Assembly: GCF_002994745.2 (NCBI RefSeq)
Contig: NC_037088.1
Span: forward strand, 1,679,001-1,743,000
Direction of reading: 5' to 3'
From: Rosa chinensis
Taxonomy: Eukaryota > Streptophyta > Magnoliopsida > Rosales > Rosaceae
DNA length: 64,000 nt
The notes beneath the pieces are model-generated. The model worked only from the letters and a program-made list of their open reading frames with translations. It was not told the DNA's origin and made no database searches. The position numbers and the translations under genes were made by a program. This document shows, piece after piece, positions 23,041-34,490 of this stretch (positions are counted from its first letter, which is position 1; each line of letters begins with the position of its first letter).

Positions 23041-24134
23041 TCTTTTTTTTTTTTTTTTTTTGGTAGACTTAAAGACATTTTCGTAATTTGGCCAAACTCC
23101 CAATTCCCAAATCGAAGATAGGGTTCTGAGCCTCTGAGGACTGAGGGTCGACGTTTTGAACCCAAATCCCAAATCGAAGCAAAAAGCTCCGGTCTCTTTC
23201 TCTCAGTCTCTCTGCCTCTCTCTGCGGTCCGGCCACACTATTATCAGCTGCTCAAGTGCTCAGCCTCTCTCCGAGTCGCCGGTGACCACGATTTTCTGGT
23301 AAGTTGAATTTCTAGGTTTTAGAACATTTCTGGGTTTTAAATTTTTAATCGAATTCAGAATTTCTGAATTTCTGGGTTTCACTTTCAGCTTCTTCGACTC
23401 CTCCAGTCCTCCTTAAGCTGTCAAGCCACTCATTCACTCAAGCAGCAATTCTTCAAGACACTGGTTCGATTTCTGGGTTCTTCAAGACAGTGAGCCACTC
23501 GGTTCGATTTCTGGGTTCTGCAGCTCGGTGAGTCTTTTGTAGTTTTGTTTAGTTGCTGGGTATTGTATGTATCAATGAAACTCTTAGAATTGATGGTTTG
23601 AACTTTGGACTCGTGTTTGAGACTTTGAGGCTTCAAGCTCACTTTCTCTGCCTGTTTCTCATGGTTTCCATTTCTGGAATCTGGATTGATTGATTGACAA
23701 TCATTGTCTTGTTGTCTTGTTGAGTTGTTGATGACATTAAGTTTGAATGTTTGATTGTTTGAACTTTGAAGCTTCTGTCATTTACTCATTTATTTTGGAA
23801 TGTTCTGTTTTGGTCAGTTTCTTGTTCTTTGATTGTTGACATTAAGTTTGGATTGTTCTGTTTTGCTTAATTGAATATTTGGCCGTTTTGGATGGAAGTC
23901 ATGGGATTTGAATCATTTGATTAATTGAATTTGGCCTCTGTGAGATTGTGACAGGTTGTATGCTCAGATTAAATTTAATTATGCTTTGTGACTCTGTTAG
24001 TCTGTTATGGAATACTTTTTTAATTATGGTTTGTGACTCTGTTATGGAATGGCAGGAATGCTCAGGTTGTATACTCTGTTAAATTTAATTATGGTTGTTG
24101 AATGTTTGAATACTTTTTTTATTTATTTAGGGCA

Positions 24135-26663
24135 ATGGCGGGTACTACATCTTCCTCGGCATCTAATGCAATGTCGGAGATGGGTTCATCATTGAAGCAT
24201 GGTTCAGGTGATATTGGATGGGAATATGCGGAGTTGGCGGATGCTTCAAACTTGGATAGGTTGAAGTGTAAGTTGTGTGGGAAATTAGTGAGTGGTGGGA
24301 TATATCGAATAAAACAACATATTGCCCACATCAAGGGAAATGTGGCTGCTTGTAAAAAGTCTTCGGATGAGGATAAAGCCAAATGCAAGAATGCTATTGA
24401 AGAGGCAAAGTCTAAGAAGAAACAAAAGAGTAGACATGAAGCAGAAATTAGGCAAGAAGTCATTGTTGAAGGAGATGAAGACAATGAAGCGAGTCAAGGG
24501 ACAAGAAGAATGCCGCATACTCTTGGGCCTATGGACCGTTTTGCATCCCCCATCGATCCGGATTCTTCATTGGATGGAAGTAGGAAGATGAGGCAACAAA
24601 ATATCAATGATGCACTTTTCAAGCAAAGAACACATAGTGTGCATCAATACTTGGCTAGATGGGTGTATGAAGCCGGGATTCCTTTTCATGCTATTGATAG
24701 TGATAGCTTCAAGAGGTTTGTCGAAGCGGTTGGTCAATTTGGCCCGGGTTACCGACCTCCAAGCCAATATCAATTAAGGGAGCCACTATTGAAGGAAGAG
24801 GTAGATAGAACTAAAAGTTCATTGAAGAAGCAAGAAGAAGAGTGGGATTTGAATGGTTGCTCTATTATGACCGATGCTTGGAGTGACCGGAAAAGAAGAA
24901 GCATCATGAATTTGTGTATCAATTGTGCGGAAGGCACAACTTTTCTCTCTTCTAAGGAAGCATCGGATGAGGCACACACCGGGACATATATTTTTGAATA
25001 TGTGGACAAGTGCATTGAAGAAATTGGGCCACAAAATGTGGTTCAAGTGGTGACGGACAATGCTTCAAATAATATGGCGGCGGGAAATTTGATGAAGTTG
25101 AAGAGGCCAAACATATTTTGGACTTCATGTGCAACTCACACCTTCAATCTTATGCTTCAAGGAATTGGCAACCAACCTAGATTCAAAGGGGTCATTGAGA
25201 AGGCAAAGAGCTTCACCATCTATATTTATGCACATCACAAGACTTTGGCATTGATGAGGAAGTTTACAAAGAAAAGAGATATAGTGAGGCCTGGAGTCAC
25301 TAGATTTGCAACCGCCTTCCTCACTTTGCAAAGCTTGATGGAGAAGAAGAATGAGTTGAGAGCTATGATCACTAGTGATGAATGGAATGCAAGAAAACAT
25401 GCAAAGAGTGTAAAGGGGAAGACGGCGGTGAATATTGTTTTGAGTGCTTCTTTTTGGAATGGGTAAGTCTTTGCTTGAAGGTGTTTGCTCCTTTAGTCAA
25501 GGTGCTTTGCCTTGTTGATGGGGATAGAAAGCCATCAATGGGCTTTGTGTACGGAGAACTACTTAGAGCCAAAGAGGAGATTAAAATGGCATTCAAAGAT
25601 CAAGAAGCTCACTATCGTCCAATCCTTGACATTGTTGATGGAAAAGCCCGTGATCGGCTTGATAGTCCATTGCATTTAGCGGGTTACCTCTTGAACCCTT
25701 ACTACACATATGCCAATTCAAGCATTGAGAATGATAATGTAGTCATGGATGGGTTCTTCACTTGTGTTGAGGTATTCTTTCCCGATGACATTCAAACTCA
25801 AAGTTTGGTGACAAATGTAGAATTGCACAAGTATTTGAAGAAAGAGGGTGGATTTGGAAGAAGTTTGGCTAAGGCGGGATGCGCACAAAATGATGACAAT
25901 TATAATCCGGGTAAGAATTAAGAAATACCAACTTATTTTTTTATATAGCCAATTGTTATTGTTTTGCTTGTTTTGCTTTTGGAGTTTGGCTAATTCATCA
26001 TTGTTGTTGCTTTGTTTATGTTTTTTTTTTTAGTTTTGTGGTGGAATATTTATGGTAACCTTGTACCAAAATTGCAAAGTATGGCTAAAAGGATACTTGC
26101 ATTGACCACAAGCTCATCCGGATGTGAGAGAAATTGGAGCACTTTTGAGGGGGTAAGTACTTATTTAGTTATGCATTTTTGTAAATTTATAAGCAAGTAG
26201 TAATGTAGTTTACTAATTATTTAGAAACTCATGATATACTAATTTTTTTTTCTTTATGTAGATCCATACAAAGAAAAGGAATAGACTAGATACAACGAGG
26301 TTAAACAATTTAGTCTATGTCCAATTCAATGCCAAGATTCTCAACAAGAAGAGAAGAATGAAAGAGAGGAATGTGGATGTATTACTAGCATGTGAAGCTA
26401 CTATGGCCCAAGGATGGATTGTGGATGGTGGTGATGAAGATGTAGATTCCGATCTTACTAGTGATGTAGTTGGAGAGGGATCGGGATTGGGAGTGGATAG
26501 TAGCTTAGAGCCTAGGAGAAGTAGTAGAATTCAAGAAATTAGAGAACTTCATGAGGATGATTTTGTATCGGATGAAGAGGAAGAAGATGAGATGACTTTT
26601 GAGTTTGACTCCGATGAGGAGGGAGTACTAGAGGGATATGGAGAAGAAGAATTTGAGGATTAG
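24135..26663 (+). pseudogene. hAT transposase (BED zinc finger, DUF659, hAT C-terminal) with one frameshift
   Basis: The start is at 24,135 (GGCAATGG), after a probable 5'-UTR intron ending TTTATTTAG. A BED-type zinc finger reads CKLCGK...QHIAH (residues about 45-70). The DUF659/RNase-H-like core has MTDAWSD and VVTDNASNN, carrying candidate catalytic Asp residues, then a CATHTFNLML helix. At 25,465 the frame is lost at WNG|TAA but continues one base back as VSLCLKV, consistent with loss of one G from a G run. Introns 25,911-26,033 and 26,153-26,261 are GT-AG. The dimerisation domain shows SSGCERNWSTFEG and an HTKKRNRL block. The protein, about 765 residues, ends in an acidic tail. It would cut and paste the element. 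Confidence 0.88.
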
Positions 26664-26918
26664 GCTTGGAAGATTCAAATTTGCAATTTTTTTTTAATTT
26701 CAAAGAACTCATTATCTCATTTTTGTAGAACATTTTATCTATATTTTGAGTATTTTAACTATTTTCAAACATTATAATACCTTTTATATTTTTCTTTATA
26801 TAATTATATGTTATAAAAATAAAATTAAAATTAAAAAAAAAAAACCGCCTAGGCGGGCGCTAGTCCCCGGCCTTCCGCCCCACTAGCGCCTAGCGTTTTT
26901 TAGAACCTTGCTTTATAC

Positions 26919-28100
26919 CAGTCCAATGGCGTTGCGTTGGTGCAGGGCTACATCTAGCCAACAAGTTCATAACAAATGAGGTGTCCGGTCTTGTATTGTG
27001 TTAAGTACAATAATGCGCCTATTGCACTTAGGTAAGACACTTCTACCAATTAACACATCTTCATCATCATCCCTGGGACGAAATGTATCCCTCTTAGGGT
27101 CAAGACTACGGACGACCATGGGAGTGCATCTTTGACTTTATCAAAATGCAAAGCATTTATTGACACGGTATACAAGTTTTAAATCTAGACAAAACCGTGT
27201 TCTCCCAAGATCCTTCATCTCAAACTCGGATTTCAGGTGTTCGGCGGTTTCCCTTAACTCTTAAGGGTTCCAATTATGTTTATCAAAATAAACCGTGACA
27301 ATTGCAAATCCAGAACTTGTCATGAAAACGCAGGGGCATAGTTCATCATATCCCTTCCCAATCAAGTAGTCACTTTAGTGAGCGTTTCACCCTCATTGCA
27401 GACGCACTTCGTGGTCAAGAGCCACTTGATTTGGGTAAATGAAGTCCACAAGAACCTTCATTATATTCCGTATCTAAATCCCCATAGAGATACGTAGTGA
27501 CCACATTCGTAAGCTGCATGTTCAGTTATTTTGAAACTACCAAACTGACAAGGTAGTGGAGTGTAATGACATCCATTACGAGAGAATATGTCTTCTCGTA
27601 GTCGATTCCAAGGCTTTTTGTGAGAAGCCTTGCGCCATAAGGCAAGATTATCATCTCTTTTTCTCATCACGCTATCTAACGAAGACCTATTAATGTCAAC
27701 AGGTTTTATGTTAGGAGGTGTTGGCATCTCAGGCTCGAAATCCTTCATCTTCGTTAGTGAATCCAATTCAACCTGGATCACATCTTTCCATTTAGGCCAA
27801 TTTTCTCTACGTTGGCATTCTTCAACGGAGTAAGGTTCAATGTCATTGGTCTCAATAATTCCACGTCCTCATGTACACTAGTGTAGTTCATAGAGATCTC
27901 TATATTCTCATAAATTGGTTCTAACATTAAGGCGTTCCCGAACGATGTCTCTTGGACATAACCACAATCCAGAATATTCTTATGAGACGGATTTTGAGTA
28001 TCAATGATCAATGGATCAAGTTGTGCCAAAATCGCTCTCTTCCTAGGGCTAGAATCCATCGAACCTATGGGTCTCCTATGCTCTCTAGCGGAACCCATCG
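26919..28100 (-). pseudogene. copia reverse transcriptase and linker (minus strand)
   Basis: To the right of the hAT element the copia RT continues on the minus strand. Recognisable pieces include a VTTYLYG block (about 27,490; compare VTAYLYG in relatives) and the RT start with many stops. From 27,778 to 28,098 there is an integrase-RT linker with KRAILAQLDPLI and NPSHKN-type motifs. Stops and shifts are frequent. The first 250 bp match 63,790-64,000 closely. Confidence 0.75.
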
Positions 28101-28984
28101 CCTATGACGCCATTATGCCACCTTGTGGCGTCACCATACCACCATCCATGGTAGTGGTGCCATACCCATCTCCTCTGGCTGGCACCATGTCCTCTTGTGG
28201 GGACATTAATCTTTGCAGACATATTTGCAGCAGGTATATGTGATCTCGTCACTTTTAGAGGATCAAGATGGGACAGACCACTACAATTCATGTCATTCTA
28301 GTTGAACGTTGAAGTTCTAATCTTCCCCAAATGACAGGAAGACTGTCTCATCAAAGTGACAATCTGCAAATCTAACGAAAAAAGAGAACGCCTGTCAAGG
28401 GTTCTACATAGCAGACTTATAGTTGGTGACTCATGTCCAACACAAATATATATATATATATATGCATTTGTTGCAATGACTCATGTTGATGCGCTGTGGC
28501 GGCGCAATTGGCACATGAAATGCACACTCAAATATGCATAAGTACGAGATATTAGACTCGAATCCAATCACTAGCTGTAACGCAAATAAAAGTTGAGTGG
28601 CTGCTATGAGTCGTAGACAAATTAGCATAGCTGCATGCGATATTGCATAACCCAAGCGGAAATATTGGTGCGCATTACCAATGTCCGGGCTACCATCATA
28701 GTTGTTTAATGGTGACTTTTTCGCGAGAGCAATTGGGTGTGTACATGGAAATATGATACTTGATATCAATACCCAATGATATGCAATAGTCATCTAAAAT
28801 TTTTGATGTAAACTCTCTAGCATTTTCAAGTCGAATTGACTGAACGGGATGATCCGGGTAGTGAGCCCGTAGTCATATGATTTAGGTTAGGAGTTCATCT
28901 TAAGTAGCATTACGAGTGGACGATAGTGCGACACGTGACCAGCATGTCCGCATATCAACCAACATCATAAAACATCTAAGCAGT
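28101..28984 (-). pseudogene. copia integrase, C-terminal half (minus strand)
   Basis: The minus strand reads, in shifting frames, DIGNAH, a YAISHAAMLI.LRL block, LQLVIGFE and a VPIAPPQR box. This is the end of the catalytic core and C-terminal domain of a copia integrase. A (TA)n tract (28,446-28,463) has expanded within it. The Athila-like solo LTR interrupts the core at 28,985, and homology resumes at 30,956. Confidence 0.78.
28446..28463. repeat. (TA)n microsatellite
   Basis: A run of alternating A and T, about nine units, inside the decayed copia integrase. Confidence 0.85.
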
Positions 28985-30950
28985 TGTTGGATCATAATTC
29001 ATATACATATTTGTGCCCTAAAACATGGAAATTACTTGTTCTAAAGTCCAAATTTAATGTTGACTAATCCAATTTCATTATTTCCCTAATCTTGTACTTT
29101 TGGTTAACCTTTGTGTTTATTTATATATATTTATTATGTTTTCCTTATCATGCTAGGAAATGATGGAGAAGAATGGAAATGCACTAAAAAGTCAACCCTA
29201 GAACATTTTCTTACTCCGGCTCGGAGAAAGTGAGCTAGACAAGAAAGGAGGGGTAGCTGTCTGACCAAAAAAACTCCGAATGAGTTGAAACTCACCAGTT
29301 TCATCCTAGACATCCCAAGGATCATTTGTTATGAAGGGTACTAGAGCTAGTTTTGAGTGGAAAGCCTTCAAAAAGTCGGTCCAATCTTCTGAAAGATGAA
29401 AACTGAAAAACCTGACCTATACGTATTTCAAAAGCATTTACTGTGAACCACAATGAAATTAACTCTGACATTCTACCAAGATGATCTAGACTCATGGAGG
29501 AACATTTTATATGAAGAAGTCAGAGGCCCATTCTGAATTCTTGGTAGAGATATAATTGAAGGAATAAAGCGGCAGAAAGTGACCTGAAAAACAGCTCAAC
29601 ATATTCCCACCCACATGAAGAAAGCTAGATGCTTTTCTCTTTTTCCTTTGATATATTTTTCTACTCCATTCTCTTTAATATATCATCATCACTTCCATAT
29701 TCTGCACCTTCATGCTTTGCTTTCATTTCATCATTACTCCATCTTTTCCATATTTTACAAACCCCTTCCATACTCCACTTTCATTATTTTTCTGCCACTC
29801 ATCATTTCACTCTTCTTGTTCTTCCCTATTTAAACACATTCTCCTCTCACTCTCAAGGATGAATTCCTGAATCCATAACATCTTCTTTCTCTCTTCATCT
29901 CCTTCATAAAACCTTCATTGCCACCACCACAACCTTCATCACATTTTCCATCATCAACCTTTGAAGAAGAAAGAGAGGAGTCTAGCATCACATGAGTTCA
30001 TCTACGCCATCCTCAACTTGATTATCACTAGTCCCTTCTCTATCCCTATTTTTTAGTTTGATGTTCATAAACATATTGAAGCTTATGTATTTGATTATGA
30101 GTGAGTAGTTAGTTTGTTGGGGCTAGGGTTGAAACCCCTAGCCAAACTTGTAATGAATTGATGTTTGAGTCTTATTTGATGCATTCTCCATGATTATCTT
30201 CACATGCTAATTCAAGAAGTGAATGCTTGTATTTGAATCTAGCTAATTTGAATACTTTGTATTTGTCATTACATGAACAATGTTTAGAGAATAGCTATCT
30301 TTAGACATTGAAAGCATGATAGCACACTAAGTGTGTGTGTGATGGTAGTGAGTTAAAATCACCTAGATCTAGGATTGGTTTGCTTGCTTGATTATCTAAC
30401 TCAAATCTTTATGCATCTAGGAGCAAGGAATTGATACTTATCCGGTAATATAACTTGTTCTTGGGCAGTTAGTTTCGCACTTATCCGGTGGAAATTGATA
30501 AAATAAAAGGAGTTTAGGCCTTAGTAGTCATATCCGGATGCTAAGAGGGTAATTGGATATTTGAGATTGCATTACTTATAGTTTGAACATCAATGCATGC
30601 AAGGGAGGCTATGGTGAACAACCTAAAGCTCTAACTTCCATCCATTTTATCACATCTAGTTTAACATAGCCTAGTTTACATTTCAAGTTTTATTTTGTGT
30701 TAATTTGATTTGAAACCATTTTCAAAGCCAAAAATCAAACCACTACACCATCTTGCATATATTCACCATGAACTTTGGTTCACTTGTGAGCTCTTGTTTA
30801 TGACTTGTACATTTGCATATTCATCTAGCACCCTTTAGGTTTTCCTTAGCTAGAGTGGGTTTTCCAATCCCTTGGGTACGATATCCCCTACTTATAATCC
30901 CCTACACTATAACTTGGCCCTTATACTTGAGGGTGGCTATTTGGCTAACA
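28985..30950 (+). mobile_element. Solo LTR, Athila-like Ty3/gypsy
   Basis: A 1,966-bp stretch starts TGTTGG and ends CTAACA, with the perfect 5-bp TSD GCAGT (28,980-28,984 and 30,951-30,955), inserted in copia integrase. No coding region lies inside. The 3' part (CTTGGGTACGATATCCCCTACTTATA, then a GAGGGTGGCTATTTGGCTAACA-type end) resembles Athila-group LTRs and gives the plus orientation; lineage is an inference. Unequal recombination between the two LTRs of a full element would leave this solo LTR. Confidence 0.85.
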
Positions 30951-30955
30951 GCAGT

Positions 30956-32275
30956 CCACAACTTAGTTGAGTCGATCCACAGAATCCCCTTGGATTCTTT
31001 GTAAGAATGAAATTATTTCTTTAGTGTCCTTTGCATAGGATGGTCGTGATCCTTAAAAAAACAGGCTTTACAGAACGAAAGATTGGCCTTATAATCAACC
31101 AATAAAGGTTTTGGTTGAGCCACAATGTCACAATTTACTTTGAGAAGTAGAGAGATGAGCCAAGTCTCCATACATGATGTCAAAGCCATGATTTTGCCGC
31201 AGGGGGATCACGGCACTGGCGTTGGTCGGCCGGTGGTGCATGGCGGCGGCGCCCCAAGGCACGGCAGCTGTGCAATGCTCTGGAGCGGCGGCTGTGCAAT
31301 GCTCTCTTTGAATCGACTTTTGATTCTTACTTCTCTTCGCTCTGAAAAAGAGATGTCCGTGTGAAGTCTTTAGTATCACGGATCATCATATCATGACCTG
31401 GGTGTCCCAAACGGTCGTGCCAAAGCCTATATCTGTCAAAATCCCATAAGTCGTCTCTCATGACATGGTTGGATTCAATAACTCGAATAGTGGTTGCATA
31501 CAACCCACTAGAGAGACACATAAGTTTCTCTAATACTCATTTATGACCGTGGTCATTAGAGGTGATGCAAAGGAACTCTTATCCACTCTCACAATGTGTT
31601 TCCACATGAAAACCATTGGCTCTTATATCTTTCAAATAATAAAGTTTGAATTAAGGAATGTCCAGGACATTAAGTAAAAGAATCGACACTTTATTAATAG
31701 CCAATGATTGCATCAAAGTTTCTTTAACCAAAGTCTAATCCAAAATGAAATCAAACTTAGACAGATTGTAGTCACTCAATCCGTTCAGTTGCTCTAATCA
31801 AATATGACCAGGAAAGCAGGAAGAGATGTCAGTGGAACGAGGCTCTCTTAAGTACCACTAATCTCAATTACTTTCCTAGACATCATACTTAATTAGGTAA
31901 GCCTAAAAAGAAAGAGTTAATACAAAATGTCATTACTGCCATTACATAATTCATGGAAATAAAAGACTATAATAAAAATCTGCGGCATTTTTTTTTCTTC
32001 TTCGCCAGATTTAAAGTCTTCTTAAACTCGATGTCATGATCGCCATGAGGCGGCTACCTCTTTAGGTACATTGCAAACTCAGGTCCATTGATCAGACGTT
32101 CCATATCAGAAATAGACACCATGAAAAGGATTCTCCCTTGATTGAGGCGCATTGGCGCAATGTGTATGGTCCCTAGGACCCGAGGCGTTGGAAAACTATG
32201 ACCATAGCCAACGTTGGCTCTATGGCTTCCAACCCTTCGTCCCTCAAAGTCACGGCTCCTACAGTAGAGTGATTG
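30956..32275 (-). pseudogene. copia integrase N-terminus, protease region (minus strand)
   Basis: 30,956-31,110 continues the integrase core cut by the solo LTR. At 31,327-31,521 the minus strand reads LWHDRLGHPGHDMM, the GAG-pre-integrase zinc-binding segment. A GC-rich stretch at 31,198-31,300 breaks the similarity and may be a small insertion or rearrangement. The protease active site was not found; the interval to gag is full of stops. Confidence 0.65.
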
Positions 32276-32980
32276 TCACCTTTGGCAACTACCTTCATGA
32301 GCATTTCGATCAAATGGATCATGACGTCTATGGTGACTTTTTCTAGCCATAGGATGATGCTCTAGATAACTATCTTGAAGCCTATCAATTTCTCTTCTCA
32401 CAAGCTCGTTGCCTTGCCTTTCAGCAATTTCCATAGCTTCAATAAGCTGTTGAAAGCTTGTAATCCGTCTTGCATTTATATGAGTCCAAAATAAATCACA
32501 GGACCTCATAGCATAGACAGCGAAGGTATTGAGGGTTTTCTCAATCAATTGTTCTTTTGTGATCATCTTGCCACAGAAGTACATCATTCCTATGATGCGG
32601 AGAGCTTCCGAATAAAATTGTATGACTGTATCAAAGTCAGAGAAGCGAAGATCATTCCATTCTGCTTCTAAATTCGGAGGGATGGAGTCACGAACGTTGC
32701 CATAACATTCACAAAGTGCTTGCCATAGCTTTATAGCGCTATCCTCATTCAAGAACTCCAACCTGAAGTCCCTATCCATGTGACGCATCATTAGAGCGAG
32801 TACCCTAGAATTGTCTATCTCAGTTTGAGGGTCTGGGGCAGTTCCTTTATGACAAAGCTCTTGGATTGTATGCAATGAGTCACGGGCAATAAGGTGGAGC
32901 TCAACATCCTGAGCCCACGTTAGGTATCTTTTGCCTGCATAATCCAATGGAACAAAATCGAGTATGTTCGAGTTTGACAT
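32276..32980 (-). pseudogene. copia gag N-terminal part (minus strand)
   Basis: An open 234-codon stretch starts MSNSNILDFVPLDYAGKRY. It carries the UBN2-type gag core (YLTWAQDVELHL at residues 18-29, then an LW..L...YG segment) and ends in basic RRHDPFDR residues. It is the best-preserved gene of this element. The zinc-knuckle part is not in frame. Confidence 0.82.
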
Positions 32981-33415
32981 CCTGAAAAAGGGTGAAACAA
33001 GAACGAATTAGTTCGGAGCTAAACTTCCACGAAAACTAATAATAATAAGATTTCCGAGCTATGCTACCAAGATATCGATTTCCAAGAATATTTGGATTTT
33101 GACCGAAACATTGATGTTTAATATGGTCACAATTTGATGCTTGCGGACGCTCTTAGTCCGAATATTATGAACACTCTTAGTTCATTGATTACAAACGCTC
33201 TTAGTTCGAATATTATGAACACTCTTAGTTCATTGATTATGAACGCTCTTAGTTCGTTCAGCATAAATCTCCACAATTCCGCTTATTAAATAATCTAACC
33301 CATGTTTGTATATTGCAAGTCCTGTAGCAAATAAAGAAATTTAAAAACAAGAAAGCAGGAACTTTAATCACAAAAACTTACTTGTTGAAATTCGGAGCAG
33401 ATTCGCTTCTGAATG

Positions 33416-33626
33416 TGTTTAAGAAAAATATGATTTGCAGAGAAAATTGATGGGAGAATTGTAGTAGTATTATTGATAATAGGAGCCTTATATATAGGGA
33501 TTTACTGAGTACACAAAAGGTAATAAAATCTGAACATAATTAGGAAATCTAGAACCTTCTCCTATTACAACTCTAAGACTAAACCGTAGTTTGAAGGGGC
33601 ACACATGATGTCGACTTCTTTTAACA
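33416..33626 (-). repeat. 5' LTR of the minus-strand copia element
   Basis: TGTTTAAGAAAAATATG...TTTTAACA, 211 bp, followed by the TSD CTTAT at 33,627. About ten differences from the left LTR by eye. Confidence 0.92.
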
Positions 33627-33631
33627 CTTAT

Positions 33632-34280
33632 TTAAAAAAAAAAATTTGTTAAAATCAATACATGGGAGTTTGTTCACTAAAAAAAAAAAGTTATAAGAGC
33701 TTTTGGCATTGTTATAAAAGAATAGAGCAGTATTTCAAATAACTTATGAAGGCTAAATACCAACAACTCAATGGTAACTCAGTACATACAAAACATTCAT
33801 TGCACTTTCAAATGAACCAGTTATGCAGAAGGATTCTCCATGATATACTTAGATTCGACAACTTACTGCAATCGTTGATCTCCATAGTCATAGTTGTCAA
33901 CTTGACTATTTCCATTAACATCGGGCACCACAGTCTCTAGTATTAGTTTCTCTAGTCATCATATAATTAGCCACTGCAAAACCATGAGTATCATAAAATG
34001 ATCAATACATGGAAAATACTAAATTTTACATTGTTAAATTAAAGCTCATCTACTCATCACAAATCAAGTTGCTAAGAACTTGGGGGAGGGGGTGGAATAA
34101 TGTCATTTTAACCTAAATAGAAAATTGCAGTATCAAATATGTCCATTGACAGTAGGAAAGAGAGTAACATGTGACAAAACCATATAACACCATCAAATCA
34201 ACCATTTTATAAATAAGCAAAAATTTATCAGGGGGATTTTACTCTTTAAATGGATTAAGATTATATGTGTGAAGGCAAAC
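33632..34280. other. AT-rich DNA without a visible gene
   Basis: Right flank of the copia insertion. Poly-A and poly-T runs and no open coding signal. Confidence 0.4.
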
Positions 34281-34490
34281 CTCAGGGTCCATCTAGAATA
34301 CAGTCCCCTGCAAAACTTGAATTTCATTCACTTTGGTGGTTATCTGGAAAAAGGCACAGCGAATACTATTAGGAGAAAAGATTCAAAATGATTGTGAAAA
34401 CTATTAAAAATATAGAATGGCACAGAGGAACAGAAGACATACCTTTGCCAATCCAAAATCTGCAAGATTGGCATATCCATAAGCTGTCGC
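34281..34490 (-). pseudogene. MAPKKK-like kinase pseudogene fragment (two short exons)
   Basis: Minus-strand exon 34,443-34,490, bounded by TTTTTTAG and GTATGT, encodes a 16-residue piece ending NLADFGLAK, the DFG activation-loop start. The next exon, 34,281-34,307, bounded by TTTTGCAG and GTTTGC, encodes GTVF, a stop, then MDPE. That corresponds to the GTxFWMAPE motif of MEKK1-type kinases with the Trp codon now TAG. The order, phase and small exon size fit a MAPKKK gene. Exons for the rest of the kinase were not found. Confidence 0.5.

Larger units (their letters stand above)
22859..26910 (+). mobile_element. hAT-superfamily DNA transposon with 8-bp TSD
   Basis: A 4,052-bp element with imperfect terminal inverted repeats CAGGGTTCTAAAAAACG (left) and CAAGGTTCTAAAAAACG (right, reverse complement). 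It is flanked by the identical 8-bp TSD CTTTATAC (22,851-22,858 and 26,911-26,918). The uninterrupted site exists in the second copia copy (63,782-63,789), so the boundaries are exact. An 8-bp TSD, CA-rich TIR start, BED zinc finger and hAT dimerisation domain together define the superfamily. Both ends are GC-rich with repeated CCTAGGCG-like words. One frameshift in the transposase is the only clear coding defect. Confidence 0.95.
21873..33626 (-). mobile_element. Ty1/copia retrotransposon with two nested insertions
   Basis: Minus-strand element bounded by 211-bp LTRs (21,873-22,083 and 33,416-33,626) and the perfect TSD CTTAT (21,868-21,872 and 33,627-33,631). The total is 11,754 bp, of which 4,052 bp is a hAT transposon and 1,966 bp a solo LTR. 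Without these and their TSDs the element is about 5.7 kb, a normal copia length. From right to left it holds gag, pre-integrase/integrase, RT and RNase H, all broken. The sequence next to the 5' LTR (ATTCAGAAGCG on the minus strand) only weakly resembles a Met-tRNA primer site. A partial second copy is at 62,653-64,000. Confidence 0.93.

Noticed and set aside
22897..23172. Minus-strand 91-codon frame at the left end of the hAT element
   Set aside because: Arises from the GC-rich subterminal repeats and a poly-T run.
24102..24134. Upstream ATG at 24,102 as the hAT transposase start
   Set aside because: It would add hydrophobic residues from an intron-like, T-rich stretch ending TTTATTTAG; the 24,135 start is in good context and begins a typical N-terminus.
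29615..29862. Two overlapping plus-strand open frames rich in Phe, Leu and His
   Set aside because: Low-complexity CT-rich part of the Athila-like LTR, not a gene.
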